A DNA stretch of 64,000 bases from 20CM-4-69-16 sp035637455 (GCA_035637455.1 DASPXE010000132.1:1-64000); one strand, 5' to 3'. Counted from the first letter of the stretch, positions 17,601-26,124 are shown. Translations and numbers: made by a program. Notes: generated from the letters alone by a model not told the origin.

Positions 17601-17740
17601 TGTATGGTGTGGTGGAAGGGGCAGATGCGACGCCTACGGCGGCGGCTCGCACAGCGCTGGGCGACCTCGAGGGCGCGCTCGCGCAGCTACTCGCGCGCTT
17701 GCGGGAGCTCGAGCGGCGTTTCTACAATAGAGGGCCATGA
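14630..17740 (+). CDS. Secreted Asp-box (BNR/sortilin VPS10-like) beta-propeller protein, 1,036 aa
   Basis: Large exported protein annotated in related bacteria as BNR-repeat glycosyl hydrolase or VPS10-domain protein. A GTG at 14630 behind GGAG gives a clear signal peptide (MLALRPIVWPIVLALFPSIAVAQ cut near AVAQ). I count eleven Asp-box-like S-x-D-x-G-x-x-W motifs (STDYGRTW, STDGGRTW, SQDGGATW, SSDGGTTW, SDDGGEQW, STDGGKTF, VNGGETW, VNGGQSW, THDGGRKW, TKDGGRTW, SFDEGDHW), spread across residues 60-720, consistent with one or two propellers. The C-terminal 300 residues contain a beta-sandwich-like region and a helical end. Substrate unknown; catalytic residues of sialidases are not evident. 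The stop overlaps the next start as ATGA. Confidence 0.85.
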   Translation: MLALRPIVWPIVLALFPSIAVAQHYDPSLLAGLHWRLIGPFRGGRTVGATGVPGQPNVFYIGVNNGGVWKSTDYGRTWRPIFDDQATGSVGALAVAGSDPNVIYVGSGEGLQRPDLSVGDGIYKSTDGGRTWRQLGLQDGQQIPAVIVDPHDANRVFVAVLGHPYGPNAERGVFRSQDGGATWQRVLYTDENTGAMDVAFDPANPQTVFAVLWAARQAPWEIGSSWTLSANNGLYKSSDGGTTWRRVTAGLPTAQDRLGRIGLAVSAGEPARMYAVVGAATGGGVYRSDDGGEQWRLVNADQRLWGRDGDFNEVKVDPKHADVVYVANVVTWKSTDGGKTFSALRGAPGGDDYHRLWINPDDPNIILLASDQGAVVTVNGGETWSSWYNQPTAQFYHVTTDNAFPYRVYGGQQESGSAGIASRGADGQITVREWHPIGAEEYGYVAPDPLHPNIVYGGKVTRFDRSTGEVQDVSPEPVRTGRYRFVRTMPLLFSPLDPHVLYLGGNVLFKTVNGGQSWQVMSPDLTRVAYDVPASLGAFTALDPEKGAHRGVIYTIAPSFTRPNLIWVGTDDGLIHVTHDGGRKWTNVTPTALTPWSKVSLMEASHVDTLAAYAAVNRFRLDDLHPHIYRTKDGGRTWTEVIEGIPSNEVVNAVREDPVRRGLLYAGTERGVYVSFDEGDHWQSLKLDLPATSVRDLVVHDSDLVVATHGRSFWILDDITPLRQIAAAAAATAAYLYRPAPAVRVRWNENTDTPLPPDEPAGKNPPDGAIVDYYLARPAGGRVTLEILDRAGSLVRRFSSASPSPDRPEQPDTTLNIPLMWIRPPQTLSTARGMHRFVWDLHGAPPPVLRYEYHISAIPGDTPREPRGPWVLPGSYTVRLTVGGETLTQPLAVRIDPRARLAPSALTQQFALAMRIVAALRGDSAALERVHALRMQVKGARDRATQGAAAALDSLDARAAALESGAGEPPPSPGQRGKENLMRLNGDLVAVYGVVEGADATPTAAARTALGDLEGALAQLLARLRELERRFYNRGP

Positions 17741-18207
17741 TCCCCATCGAGCACCAGCCGCCCGGCTACTGGGCGACGAACCTGTACACGAACCCGCGCA
17801 AGCGCCCCAAGTCGGACGCTCCGATCAAGGATCTCCCGCCGCGCGCGGCGCAGCGCTTCAAGCAGGCGCGCGAGGGCATCCGCGCGCTCAAGCACGTCAC
17901 CGAGCAGGTGGTGTTCATGGGGACGGCATGGAAATGGGTGTGGATGTACGAGGTGGGCGGCCGCAAGCTCGGGTATCTCCATCCGATGGAGGCGGGCGTC
18001 AGCGGGACGTTCGTGCTGTCGGAGCCGGAGGAGCGCGAGTTGGCCGTCACCGACGGGCTGCCTACGTCTCTACGCCGGGCGATGCGCGGCGGGCCGGTGT
18101 CCGCCGGGGTGCGGTGGTGCTGGATGGAGTTCCCGGACTTGGGCGCGGTCGACGCGTTCGTCGCCATCATCCGGTTGAAGCATCAGTTCCTGGCACGACC
18201 GGAGTAG
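17737..18207 (+). CDS. DUF3788-like cytoplasmic protein
   Basis: A 156-residue soluble protein with no signal peptide. The central part (FMGTAWKWVWMYEVGGRKLGYLHP followed by a hydrophobic strand) and the C-terminal FPDLGAVDAFVAIIRLKHQF resemble the DUF3788 family, small proteins of unknown function. The ATG overlaps the preceding stop, and its own stop codon lies inside a 35-base palindrome. Family assignment is from memory of the pattern and is moderate. Confidence 0.55.
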   Translation: MIPIEHQPPGYWATNLYTNPRKRPKSDAPIKDLPPRAAQRFKQAREGIRALKHVTEQVVFMGTAWKWVWMYEVGGRKLGYLHPMEAGVSGTFVLSEPEERELAVTDGLPTSLRRAMRGGPVSAGVRWCWMEFPDLGAVDAFVAIIRLKHQFLARPE

Positions 18208-18235
18208 GGGCACGGCAGTGCCGTGCCCCTACTCC
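18201..18235. terminator. Perfect 35-base palindrome overlapping a stop codon
   Basis: Sixteen-base arms GGAGTAGGGGCACGGC (18201-18216) and GCCGTGCCCCTACTCC (18220-18235) pair perfectly around the three-base loop AGT. The TAG stop of the DUF3788-like gene lies within the left arm. There is no U-tract, so it could stop transcription as a very stable hairpin, protect mRNA 3' ends, or be a dispersed palindromic repeat. Confidence 0.7.
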
Positions 18236-18326
18236 GGGCTTGTGCGCCGTTCGCCGCTGGCGCTACATTCCGGCGCCCGCAAGCCGTTCCAGACACAAAC
18301 GATACATTCGCCATCGAGCGCGATTG

Positions 18327-18893
18327 ATGACGAAGAGGGGTGGTAGGGCCGCGGCCGGCGTCGCAGTCGCTCTCCTCGTGGCCGGCCCCGCCGCGGCGCA
18401 AAACGGACAACGTACCCCGGTCTTCCGAGCCCCCGTCATCAGCGACACGGGGAAACTCGCCGGTCCCCGGCAACCGATCTTCTTTCGTCACGACGTCCAC
18501 GCCGGTCAGGACCAGATCCCCTGCCTCTACTGCCACAGCACGGTCGCCATTTCGAGCGAGCCGGGGATCCCGGCTGTCCAGACCTGCTTTGGCTGCCACC
18601 AGATGATCGCCGGATCCACCCCCTCGCATCAGGCGGAAATCAAGAAGGTGCGCGAGGCGTGGGCCAGCAAACAGCCGCCGCACTGGATCCGCATCCACGC
18701 GCTTCCGGGCTTCGTGCGGTTCCCGCACATGCGCCATATCAAGGTCCTCGGCACCGAGAGCTGTCTCACGTGCCACGGTGACGTGCGGACGATGCCCCAG
18801 GTGCAACAGGTCGCCACGCTCAAAATGGGCTGGTGCATCACCTGTCACGTGCAGCGGCAGGTGAGCCGCGACTGCACCCTGTGCCACTACTGA
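18327..18893 (+). CDS. actA: ActA, pentaheme cytochrome c subunit of alternative complex III
   Basis: Periplasmic electron-transfer subunit of the cytochrome bc1-unrelated quinol oxidoreductase ACIII. A signal peptide (GRAAAGVAVALLVAGPAAAQ) precedes five C-x-x-C-H heme sites: CLYCH, CFGCH, CLTCH, CITCH and CTLCH, the count known for ActA. The 188-residue length fits. The gene opens the actABCDEF run, with only 11 bases to actB. In the 119-base leader the only promoter-like match is weak: TTGTGC at 18240 and TACATT at 18264, spaced 18. Confidence 0.95.
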   Translation: MTKRGGRAAAGVAVALLVAGPAAAQNGQRTPVFRAPVISDTGKLAGPRQPIFFRHDVHAGQDQIPCLYCHSTVAISSEPGIPAVQTCFGCHQMIAGSTPSHQAEIKKVREAWASKQPPHWIRIHALPGFVRFPHMRHIKVLGTESCLTCHGDVRTMPQVQQVATLKMGWCITCHVQRQVSRDCTLCHY

Positions 18894-18904
18894 GGCCGGC
18901 GCCC

Positions 18905-21898
18905 ATGGATCGCAGACGGTTCCTCACGGTGTTGGGCGCGACGAGCGGCGGCGCCGCTGCGCTGTCGGCGTGCGGCATCGGGCCCGAGCCGACCGAGCAC
19001 CTCGTCCCCTATCTCGTGCCGCCCGAAGACCAGGTACCGGGGACCGCGACGTATTACGCCACGACGTGCCGCGAATGCGCGGCCGGGTGCGGGCTGCACG
19101 CCAAGGTGCGCGAGGGGCGCGTGATCAAGCTCGAGGGCAACCCGGAGTCCCCGATCAACGACGGTCGGCTCTGCTCGCGCGGCCAGGCCGCGCTCCAGGG
19201 CCTGTACAACCCCGACCGCGTCACCGATCCGATGGCCCGCGGGCCGAGCGGCGAATGGCAGAAGTTGACATGGGATGACGCCATCGGCCGGCTCGCGACG
19301 AAGGTCAAAGAGGCGCGCGGCCGGGGGATCGTTTTCGTCACCGGGCTCGAAAGCGGCTCGTTCGGCGAGCTCGTCGACTCGTGGACGAAGGACATAGGCG
19401 GCCGGCATGTCACCTACGAGCCGTTCGCCTTCGAGGCGCTGCGGGAGGGGAACCGCCGCGCCTTCGGCACGTCGGCGATTCCCTTCTACGACTTCGCGAG
19501 CGCCCGCTACATCCTCTCCTTCGGCGCCGACTTCATGGAGACGTGGCTCTCCCCGGTCGGCTATCAGAACGGCTTCACCCGCGCCCACAGCTTCGACGGC
19601 GACCGCGACGCGGCGATGGCGAAGTTCGTCTACGTCGGCCCGCGGCTGTCGCTCACCGGGATGAGTGCGGACGAGTGGATCGCCCCCAACCCCGGCAGCG
19701 AATTCCTGCTCGCGCTCGCCATGGCGCAGGTGATTCTGACCCGGCGGCTTGCGCCGGCCCCTCCGGACGCCGCCCGCCTCGAACGTCTCCTCCCCACGCC
19801 GCAGGCAGCGGCCCAATCCGTCGGGATCGAAGCGACCGTAATCGAGCGTCTGGCGCGCGAGTTCGCCGCGTCCAAGGGCGGGCTGGCGGTTGCGGGCGGG
19901 GTCGCGACTCACTATGGCGACGGGGCGGCCATGCTGGTCGCCGCGGTGAACATCCTCAACTATGTCGCCGGGGAGGTCGGCAGGACCGTCCGGTTCGGGC
20001 CGAACCATGCGATCGAAGGCGCGGGCTCGTTCCAGCAGATGAGCGGGCTCGTGGCCGAGCTGGCGGCGGGCAAGGTGCAGCTGCTGCTCGTGCACGGGGC
20101 GAACCCCGGCCATACACTCCCGGCCGCGTTCTCGCAGGCGCTCGGGAAGGTCGGCTACAAAGTCAGCTTCTCGTCGTACTGGGACGAGACGGCGGCCGCT
20201 TCCGATCTCGTACTTCCGGACCTGCATCCGCTCGAGCAGTGGGGCGACGCGCGTCCGCGCGCCGGGATCCACGCGCTGCAGCAGCCCGTGATGCAGCCGG
20301 TCTTCCCCAACACCATGCACACGGGCGATCTGCTGCTCCGGCTGGCGGGAAAAGGCGGGACGTTCAAGGACTATCTCCAGAGTCGCTGGAAGGAGCTCCA
20401 CCAGCGCTTCGGCAAGGGCCGGGACTTCGGGGACTTCTGGAGCGATGCCCTGCAGCACGGCGGGCTCTATACCGAGGCGCCCGCGCAGGCCGTGCGCCTC
20501 GACCCCGGAATCGCGCAGTTGCTCGGCGGCTTGGCCGGGACGGGAGGCGCATCCGAGGCGTCCCTGCTGATCATTTTCCCCTCGCTGGCGCTGCACGACG
20601 GCCGCGGCGCCAACAAACCCTGGCTCCAAGAGCTCCCGGACCCGGTCTCGAAGATCACGTGGCACGCGTGGGTGGAGGTCCATCCCGAAACGGCGGCGAA
20701 GTGGCAACTGGCGAATGGAGACATTCTGCTCCTCAAGTCGCCGTACGGCGCCGTGCGCGCACCTGTGTGGATCACACCGGGCGTCCGGCCCGATGTGCTG
20801 GCGGTCCCGACGGGGCAGGGGCACAAGGCCTACGGCCGCTACGCCAAGGACCGCTCGTTCAACGCCTTCGAACTGCTGAGCGACAAGCCGGCGGACTTCG
20901 GCGGGCGTGCGTTCGCCGTGCGGGTGTCGGTGGTGAAGACCGGGGATCACCGGCGGCTCGCCACCGTCGAGGGCGACGCCCGCGAGCAGGGCCGCCGGAT
21001 CAGCGAGGTGCTGCCGCTCGCCGAGGCGCGCAAGCTCAAGGCCGGCGCGCATCCCTTCGAGGAGCGCGAGGTACCGGCGTACGCGGACGAGGCGCTCAAG
21101 GAGTGGGCCGAGGCGCAGCACAAGCTGGCCTCGCTCGGCAACTACGCGGGCGCCGTGCCGCGCTGGGGGATGGCGATCGACCTCGCGAAGTGCACCGGCT
21201 GCTCGGCCTGCGTGACGGCGTGCTATGCGGAAAACAACCTCGCCACAGTGGGCGAGGAGCTCGTCGTGCGGCGCCGCCAGATGAGCTGGATGCGGATCGA
21301 GCGCTACTACACGGGCGGCGAGGGCAAGCCTGTGGGGGCGGTGGTCACGCCGATGTTGTGCCAGCAGTGCGGCAACGCCCCGTGCGAGCCAGTGTGCCCC
21401 GTGTACGCCGCGTACCACACCCCCGATGGGCTCAACGGCCAGGTCTACAACCGCTGCGTCGGCACGCGCTACTGCGCCAACAACTGTCCGTACAAGGTGC
21501 GCTACTTCAACTGGTACAACTACGCGGAGCCGGGTGGCGAATGGGAGAGCTGGCCCGACCCGCTCAACATGCTGCTCAACCCGGACGTCACCGTGCGCGA
21601 GAAGGGTGTGATGGAGAAGTGCACCTTCTGTGTGCAGCGCATCCGCGGCGCTCAGAACCGCGCCCGCCTCGAGGACCGCAGCGTGCGCGACGGCGAGATA
21701 ACGCCCGCCTGCGCGCAGGCCTGCCCGTCGGAGGCGATCGTGTTCGGCGATCTGCACGACAGGACGTCGCTCGTCGCCCGGCTCGCCGAGGACCCGCGCG
21801 GCTACCACGTGCACGCCGAGCTCAACACCCGGCCCGCGATCACCTACATGGCCAGAGTGGTGCACCGCCCGGCAGGCGAGGCGACCCCGCATGCCTGA
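18905..21898 (+). CDS. actB: ActB, fused molybdopterin-oxidoreductase-like/iron-sulfur subunit of ACIII
   Basis: Largest subunit of alternative complex III, 997 residues. It starts with a Tat-type signal (DRRRFLTVLGATSGG) ending in a lipobox-like LSACG. The N-terminal part is homologous to molybdopterin oxidoreductases (CRECAAGCGLHAKVREG, GRLCSRGQAALQGLYNPDR), although ActB proteins are known not to carry the cofactor. The C-terminal part is an HybA/NrfC-like ferredoxin with CTGCSACVTACY, CQQCGNAPCEPVCP, CVGTRYCANNCPYKVRYFNW and CTFCVQRI...CAQACP, enough for the four clusters. It overlaps actC by eight bases. Confidence 0.96.
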   Translation: MDRRRFLTVLGATSGGAAALSACGIGPEPTEHLVPYLVPPEDQVPGTATYYATTCRECAAGCGLHAKVREGRVIKLEGNPESPINDGRLCSRGQAALQGLYNPDRVTDPMARGPSGEWQKLTWDDAIGRLATKVKEARGRGIVFVTGLESGSFGELVDSWTKDIGGRHVTYEPFAFEALREGNRRAFGTSAIPFYDFASARYILSFGADFMETWLSPVGYQNGFTRAHSFDGDRDAAMAKFVYVGPRLSLTGMSADEWIAPNPGSEFLLALAMAQVILTRRLAPAPPDAARLERLLPTPQAAAQSVGIEATVIERLAREFAASKGGLAVAGGVATHYGDGAAMLVAAVNILNYVAGEVGRTVRFGPNHAIEGAGSFQQMSGLVAELAAGKVQLLLVHGANPGHTLPAAFSQALGKVGYKVSFSSYWDETAAASDLVLPDLHPLEQWGDARPRAGIHALQQPVMQPVFPNTMHTGDLLLRLAGKGGTFKDYLQSRWKELHQRFGKGRDFGDFWSDALQHGGLYTEAPAQAVRLDPGIAQLLGGLAGTGGASEASLLIIFPSLALHDGRGANKPWLQELPDPVSKITWHAWVEVHPETAAKWQLANGDILLLKSPYGAVRAPVWITPGVRPDVLAVPTGQGHKAYGRYAKDRSFNAFELLSDKPADFGGRAFAVRVSVVKTGDHRRLATVEGDAREQGRRISEVLPLAEARKLKAGAHPFEEREVPAYADEALKEWAEAQHKLASLGNYAGAVPRWGMAIDLAKCTGCSACVTACYAENNLATVGEELVVRRRQMSWMRIERYYTGGEGKPVGAVVTPMLCQQCGNAPCEPVCPVYAAYHTPDGLNGQVYNRCVGTRYCANNCPYKVRYFNWYNYAEPGGEWESWPDPLNMLLNPDVTVREKGVMEKCTFCVQRIRGAQNRARLEDRSVRDGEITPACAQACPSEAIVFGDLHDRTSLVARLAEDPRGYHVHAELNTRPAITYMARVVHRPAGEATPHA

Positions 21899-23249
21899 GA
21901 CCGCGACGGCACCGGCCCGCGGCACGCGCGTGACCTATGACTTCGTCACACGCGCCATCGCGCGGACGCTCGGGAATCCGGGCAAGGGGTACTTCGCGTT
22001 GCTCGCGAGCGCGGTCGCGCTGCTGGCGGTGGGGATCGGCTGCCTGCTCATGCTGCTGCGCTACGGGCTGGGGCTCGCCGGCTACTCGCACCCCGTGTAC
22101 TGGGCTGTCTACATCACCTGCTTCGTGTTCTGGGTGGGCATCGCGCACTCGGGCACGCTGATCTCGGCGATCCTGTTCTTGTTCCGGTCGGGGTGGCGCA
22201 CGGCGGTCTACCGCACGGCCGAGGCCATGACGGTGTTCGCCGTCATGACGGCGGGCCTGTTTCCGCTGATCCACATCGGCCGGCAGTGGTATTTCTACTG
22301 GCTCATCCCCTACCCGAACGAGCGCGGCTTGTGGCCCAACTTCAAGTCGCCGCTCATCTGGGATGAGTTCGCGATCGGGACCTACTTCACCGTGTCGACG
22401 GTGTTCCTGATCATGGGGTTGATCCCGGACATCGCGGCGGCGCGCGACGTGGTGAGCGGCTGGCGCAAAAGGCTGTACGCCATCACGTCGCTCGGGTGGC
22501 GCGGCACGAACGAGCAGTGGCGGCACTATACGCGCGGCTACCTCTACCTCGCCGCGCTCGCGACGCCGCTGGTCCTGTCGGTGCACAGTGTGGTGTCGTG
22601 GGATTTCGCGATGGCGATCGTGCCCGGCTGGCATGCGACCATCTTCGCTCCGTACTTCGTGGCCGGCGCGATTTACTCGGGCGTGGCGATGGTGATCACG
22701 CTGCTCGTGCCGATCCGCAAGCTGTTCCATCTCGAGGAGCTCATCACCGTCCACCACTTCGAGAACCTGGCGAAGCTGTGCCTCCTGACCGGCATGATCG
22801 TCGCGTACGCGTACTGCGTCGAGTATTTCACAGCCTGGTTCGGCGGCAATCCGGCCGAGCGCGCGGCGTTTTGGTACCGGGCGTTCGGACCGTTCTGGTG
22901 GGCGTCGTGGACGATGATCATCTGCAACGCCTTCTTGCCGCAGCTCCTGTGGTTCAAGCCGATCCGCACGAGCATCCTGGCGCTGTTCGTGATTTCGATC
23001 TTCGTGAACATCGGCATGTGGTTCGAGCGCTTTGTGATCATCGTCGTGTCGCTCGCGGGAGAGCCGTTCGAGCGGTTCGCCAACGCCACCTACAACCCGA
23101 CCTGGGCGGACTGGGGAATCATGGCCGGCAGCTTCGGCTGGTTCTTCATGTGGTTCCTCTTGTTCGTGAAGAATTTCCCGGCGGTCTCGATCTCCGAGGT
23201 GAAGGAAGTGCTCCCGGCGCCCACGCGCGGCAAGGCGGTGCACGCGTGA
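21891..23249 (+). CDS. actC: ActC, NrfD-like quinol-binding membrane subunit of ACIII
   Basis: Polytopic NrfD/PsrC-family protein of 452 residues with about ten transmembrane helices, carrying the quinol site of the complex. Characteristic segments are TCFVFWVGIAHSGTLISAILFL, the LFPLIHIGRQWYFYWLIPYP stretch and VSWDFAMAIVPGWHATIFAP. It overlaps actB at the start and actD at the stop (GTGA), so subunit stoichiometry is probably kept by translational coupling. Confidence 0.96.
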   Translation: MPETATAPARGTRVTYDFVTRAIARTLGNPGKGYFALLASAVALLAVGIGCLLMLLRYGLGLAGYSHPVYWAVYITCFVFWVGIAHSGTLISAILFLFRSGWRTAVYRTAEAMTVFAVMTAGLFPLIHIGRQWYFYWLIPYPNERGLWPNFKSPLIWDEFAIGTYFTVSTVFLIMGLIPDIAAARDVVSGWRKRLYAITSLGWRGTNEQWRHYTRGYLYLAALATPLVLSVHSVVSWDFAMAIVPGWHATIFAPYFVAGAIYSGVAMVITLLVPIRKLFHLEELITVHHFENLAKLCLLTGMIVAYAYCVEYFTAWFGGNPAERAAFWYRAFGPFWWASWTMIICNAFLPQLLWFKPIRTSILALFVISIFVNIGMWFERFVIIVVSLAGEPFERFANATYNPTWADWGIMAGSFGWFFMWFLLFVKNFPAVSISEVKEVLPAPTRGKAVHA

Positions 23250-23791
23250 AGCTCGTGAACCCGCTCACCGCGATCTTCCACCCGCCGCCGACGCCGGGCG
23301 TGCTGGGGGTGTTCGGTCACCTCGACGCGACAGTGGACGCCATCGGCAAGCTGCGCCAGGGCGGCCACACCGACTTCACCGTCTATTCCCCGATTCCGCG
23401 GCACGAGATCGAAGACGCGCTCGACCAGCCGGTGAGCCCGGTCCGCATGTTCACCTTGATCGGCGGTATCGCCGGGTGCGCCGTCGGGGCCTGGATCACG
23501 CTGTATATGTCGTACGACTGGCCGATCGTGCTGGGCGGCAAACCGGTGGGCTCGATCCCGCCGTACGTGGTGATCATGTTCGAGATGACGATCCTGTTCG
23601 GCGCGCTCGCGACCATCCTCGGCATCCTGTTCAACGCCCTGTTCGCGGCGCGCCGCCTCGGGACGGTCGCCTACGACGCCCGGTTCACGAACGACAAGTT
23701 CGGCATCTTCGTGCCGTGCGAGCCGGCGCGGGCGGGGCAGGTGGAAGCGCTGCTCCGCGGCACCGGCGCGGAGGAGGTGCGGCGTGCGTAA
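23246..23791 (+). CDS. actD: ActD, DUF3341 membrane subunit of ACIII
   Basis: Small membrane subunit with two transmembrane helices (TLIGGIAGCAVGAWITLYM and VIMFEMTILFGALATILGIL). The N-terminal GVLGVFGHLDATVDAIGKLR and YSPIPRHEIEDAL are the DUF3341 signature. The GTG at 23246 overlaps the actC stop and gives 181 residues; any longer reading in this frame lies inside actC. The stop lies eight bases inside actE. Confidence 0.94.
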   Translation: MKLVNPLTAIFHPPPTPGVLGVFGHLDATVDAIGKLRQGGHTDFTVYSPIPRHEIEDALDQPVSPVRMFTLIGGIAGCAVGAWITLYMSYDWPIVLGGKPVGSIPPYVVIMFEMTILFGALATILGILFNALFAARRLGTVAYDARFTNDKFGIFVPCEPARAGQVEALLRGTGAEEVRRA

Positions 23792-24338
23792 GCGCGTGTG
23801 GCTAGTCGCGCTTGCGGCGCTCGCCGCCTGTGATCCGGACGACGTCGTGCACCGAGTCGGATGGTTCGCCACGATGCGGCACCAGCGCAGCATCAAGCCG
23901 TACGCCCGGCCCATCCCGCCGGTCGCGGGCACGGTCCCGATCACCGGCGTCGAGCCGGCTGCGGATGTCACGACCGCGGACCGGCTCGCCAACCCCCGCA
24001 CCCGCACGTCCGAGTCCATCAACCGCGGCCGGTTCGTGTACGAGACCTACTGCCTGGTCTGCCACGGCGCGAGCGGCAGGGGCGACGGGCCGATCTCGGC
24101 CACGAACGGGCAGACGCCCCCCGGGCCCTTCTTCGGCGTGCGCTCTCTGGTGAACGACACGATCGCGCGGCGCACCGACGGCTACGTCTACGCGGTGATC
24201 GTGAGCGGGCAGGTGATGGGGCGCGGCCTGATGCCGGTGTACGGCGACAAGGTGCGGGGCAACGACCGCTGGGACCTCGTCAACTACGTCCGCACGCTCC
24301 AAGCGCAAGCGCGGAGCGGGGGCGGAGCGAAGCGATGA
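23784..24338 (+). CDS. actE: ActE, monoheme cytochrome c lipoprotein of ACIII
   Basis: A 184-residue c-type cytochrome with a lipobox (LVALAALAACD) that would anchor it to a membrane via the cysteine. One heme site CLVCHGASGRGDGP is present with a candidate axial Met in GRGLMPVYGDKV. It passes electrons out of the complex, here possibly to one of the cupredoxins encoded nearby (inference). The GTG start overlaps actD; the stop overlaps actF as ATGA. Confidence 0.94.
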   Translation: MRKRVWLVALAALAACDPDDVVHRVGWFATMRHQRSIKPYARPIPPVAGTVPITGVEPAADVTTADRLANPRTRTSESINRGRFVYETYCLVCHGASGRGDGPISATNGQTPPGPFFGVRSLVNDTIARRTDGYVYAVIVSGQVMGRGLMPVYGDKVRGNDRWDLVNYVRTLQAQARSGGGAKR

Positions 24339-25546
24339 GCGCAGCCACCGCTGGTTCCCGCGCGCAGCTGGTCGAGAAGGCACGACAGTTCCCGGCGGGG
24401 GCGTTCATCGGCTACGGGGTCGTGGCGTCAGGCGTCGGCGCGGCGATGTTCCTGTGGGCGCTCACGACCGGCCAGGCCGCCCGAGCGTGGCAGGCCTACC
24501 ACGTCAACTTCATGTTTTGGACCGGGCTGGCGCAGGGCCTGGTCGTGTTCGCGGCTACGCAGAAGCTCGCGAAGGGGCACTGGTCGGGCCTCCTGATCCG
24601 ATTCGCCGAGTCCGCCGCCGCGTTTCTGGTGATCGCCCTGGTGCTGTTCCTGGGCCTCGCGCTCGGGCGGGCCTACATCTTCTCGTGGCTGCACGAGCCA
24701 CGCCCCGACATCGGCGGCTGGCTCACGAGCCGGTTCTTTTTTCCCCGCAACGGCTTGATCCTGGCGGCGCTGGTGTGGCTCTCGTGGCGCTTCGTGCGCC
24801 ACGACATCGCGCCCGACGTGCGGGAGCTCGCGGACGGCCGCCCCGCGGATCGGCTCGAGAGCCGCGACCGGATCGCCCGCGAGGCAGCGATTCTCATCGT
24901 CGGGTACGCGTTCGGGTACAGCCTGCTCGCGTTCGACCTGATGATGTCGCTCGCCCACAAGTGGGTGAGCAACCTGTTCGGCGCGTTCTACTTTATGGGC
25001 AGCTTCCTCGCCGCGCTGATGCTGCTCGCCGTCCTCACCCTTGCGCTGCGCCGCCGGATGGGCCTGGTGCAGCTCATTTCGCCGAAGCAGCTGCACGACC
25101 TGGGCAAGCTGTGCTTCGGATTCACGGTGTTCTGGGCCTATCTCATGTGGGCCCAGTTCCTGGTGATCTGGTACGGGAACCTGCCAGAGGAGACGTATTT
25201 CATCTTTTATCGGCTGATCGGGCCCTGGCGGCCTGTCGGCGTCGCGGTGTTCCTGCTCGTCTTCCTGGTCCCCTTCATCGGTCTCCTGGGGGTCAGGCCG
25301 AAGAAATACCCGCCGACCTTCTTGGCATTCGCGCTGGTGAGCTTGGCTGGCATCTGGTTGGAGCGCTATCTCGAGATCGTTCCATCGATCAACGGCAGTG
25401 CCGGCCCCGCCATCGGCATTCCGGAACTGGGCGTCACCGTCCTATTCGGCGGTCTATTCCTCATGGCGATGGGATGGTTCGGCGCTCGCTACCCGATGAT
25501 CTCGCCTCGCCTCGCCGCGGATACGCTGGAGCGCGAGGCGCACTAG
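24335..25546 (+). CDS. actF: ActF, second polytopic membrane subunit of ACIII
   Basis: NrfD-like subunit of 403 residues with about ten membrane helices, homologous to ActC but more divergent. Recognisable parts are YHVNFMFWTGLAQGLVVFAA, FDLMMSLAHKWVSNLFGAFY and FWAYLMWAQFLVIWYGNLPEET. It is the last gene of the complex; no cytochrome oxidase genes follow in the window, unlike many ACIII loci. About 180 bases without a clear gene or terminator separate it from the cupredoxin gene. Confidence 0.95.
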   Translation: MSAATAGSRAQLVEKARQFPAGAFIGYGVVASGVGAAMFLWALTTGQAARAWQAYHVNFMFWTGLAQGLVVFAATQKLAKGHWSGLLIRFAESAAAFLVIALVLFLGLALGRAYIFSWLHEPRPDIGGWLTSRFFFPRNGLILAALVWLSWRFVRHDIAPDVRELADGRPADRLESRDRIAREAAILIVGYAFGYSLLAFDLMMSLAHKWVSNLFGAFYFMGSFLAALMLLAVLTLALRRRMGLVQLISPKQLHDLGKLCFGFTVFWAYLMWAQFLVIWYGNLPEETYFIFYRLIGPWRPVGVAVFLLVFLVPFIGLLGVRPKKYPPTFLAFALVSLAGIWLERYLEIVPSINGSAGPAIGIPELGVTVLFGGLFLMAMGWFGARYPMISPRLAADTLEREAH

Positions 25547-25726
25547 CGCCGTTCCACGTCGCTACGCTGCCGGGGCAGGGGCAGTTCCGTCCCTGGTCCA
25601 CGCCGTCGCTCCACCGCTCTCGCTCCGCGGCATCCGGCACGGGCTCTCCCGACGTTTCTAAGGGTAGCACTGAAGCGCAATAGAAACCGCTGTCGGCGGT
25701 CCCACACCGGGCACCCTGGAGGAGCC

Positions 25727-26113
25727 ATGCGGTCGGCGCTGTGGGCAGGAGCAGTAGGGTTGATGGTCGTTGCATGCGGCAGCTCAACGTCTCCCTACGG
25801 CGGAAGCGGCGGCACGCCGACCTGTACCTCGACAGCGACACAGGCCTGTATGATCAATACGTCCTTCAGCCCGACGAACCTCACGGTGTCTGTCGGGACG
25901 ACGGTCACCTGGAAGAACAGCGACGGGTTCGCGCACACCGTCAACAGTGCCACGGGCTCGCCCGGTACGGCGTACAGCAGCGGTAACGTGGCAGCGGGCG
26001 GCACGTTCCAGCACACGTTCAGCGCCGCAGGCACGTATCCCTACTACTGCATGATTCACGGCCTCGACGGCATGCCGCCGACGGGGATGCACGGGACGAT
26101 CACCGTGCAATAG
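25727..26113 (+). CDS. Plastocyanin-like cupredoxin lipoprotein
   Basis: Small type 1 copper protein for electron transfer, 128 residues. A lipobox signal (GAVGLMVVACGSS) is followed by a Ser/Gly/Thr linker and a cupredoxin domain. The copper ligands are visible: His in DGFAHTVNS, then the C-terminal C-x-x-x-H-x-n-M loop YYCMIHGLDGMPPTGMHG. A good ribosome site GGAGGAG precedes the ATG. Its position after ACIII makes it a candidate electron acceptor of the complex (inference). The convergent anti-sigma gene ends 11 bases further on. Confidence 0.9.
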   Translation: MRSALWAGAVGLMVVACGSSTSPYGGSGGTPTCTSTATQACMINTSFSPTNLTVSVGTTVTWKNSDGFAHTVNSATGSPGTAYSSGNVAAGGTFQHTFSAAGTYPYYCMIHGLDGMPPTGMHGTITVQ

Positions 26114-26124
26114 CGCCTGCTCGC

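Noticed and set aside
18905..21898. actB as a formate dehydrogenase or other molybdoenzyme
   Set aside because: The six-gene act order and fused ferredoxin part identify alternative complex III.
18887..21925. 1,012-codon open frame on the minus strand opposite actB
   Set aside because: Antisense shadow of actB, which has unmistakable cluster motifs; no recognisable protein in the minus frame.
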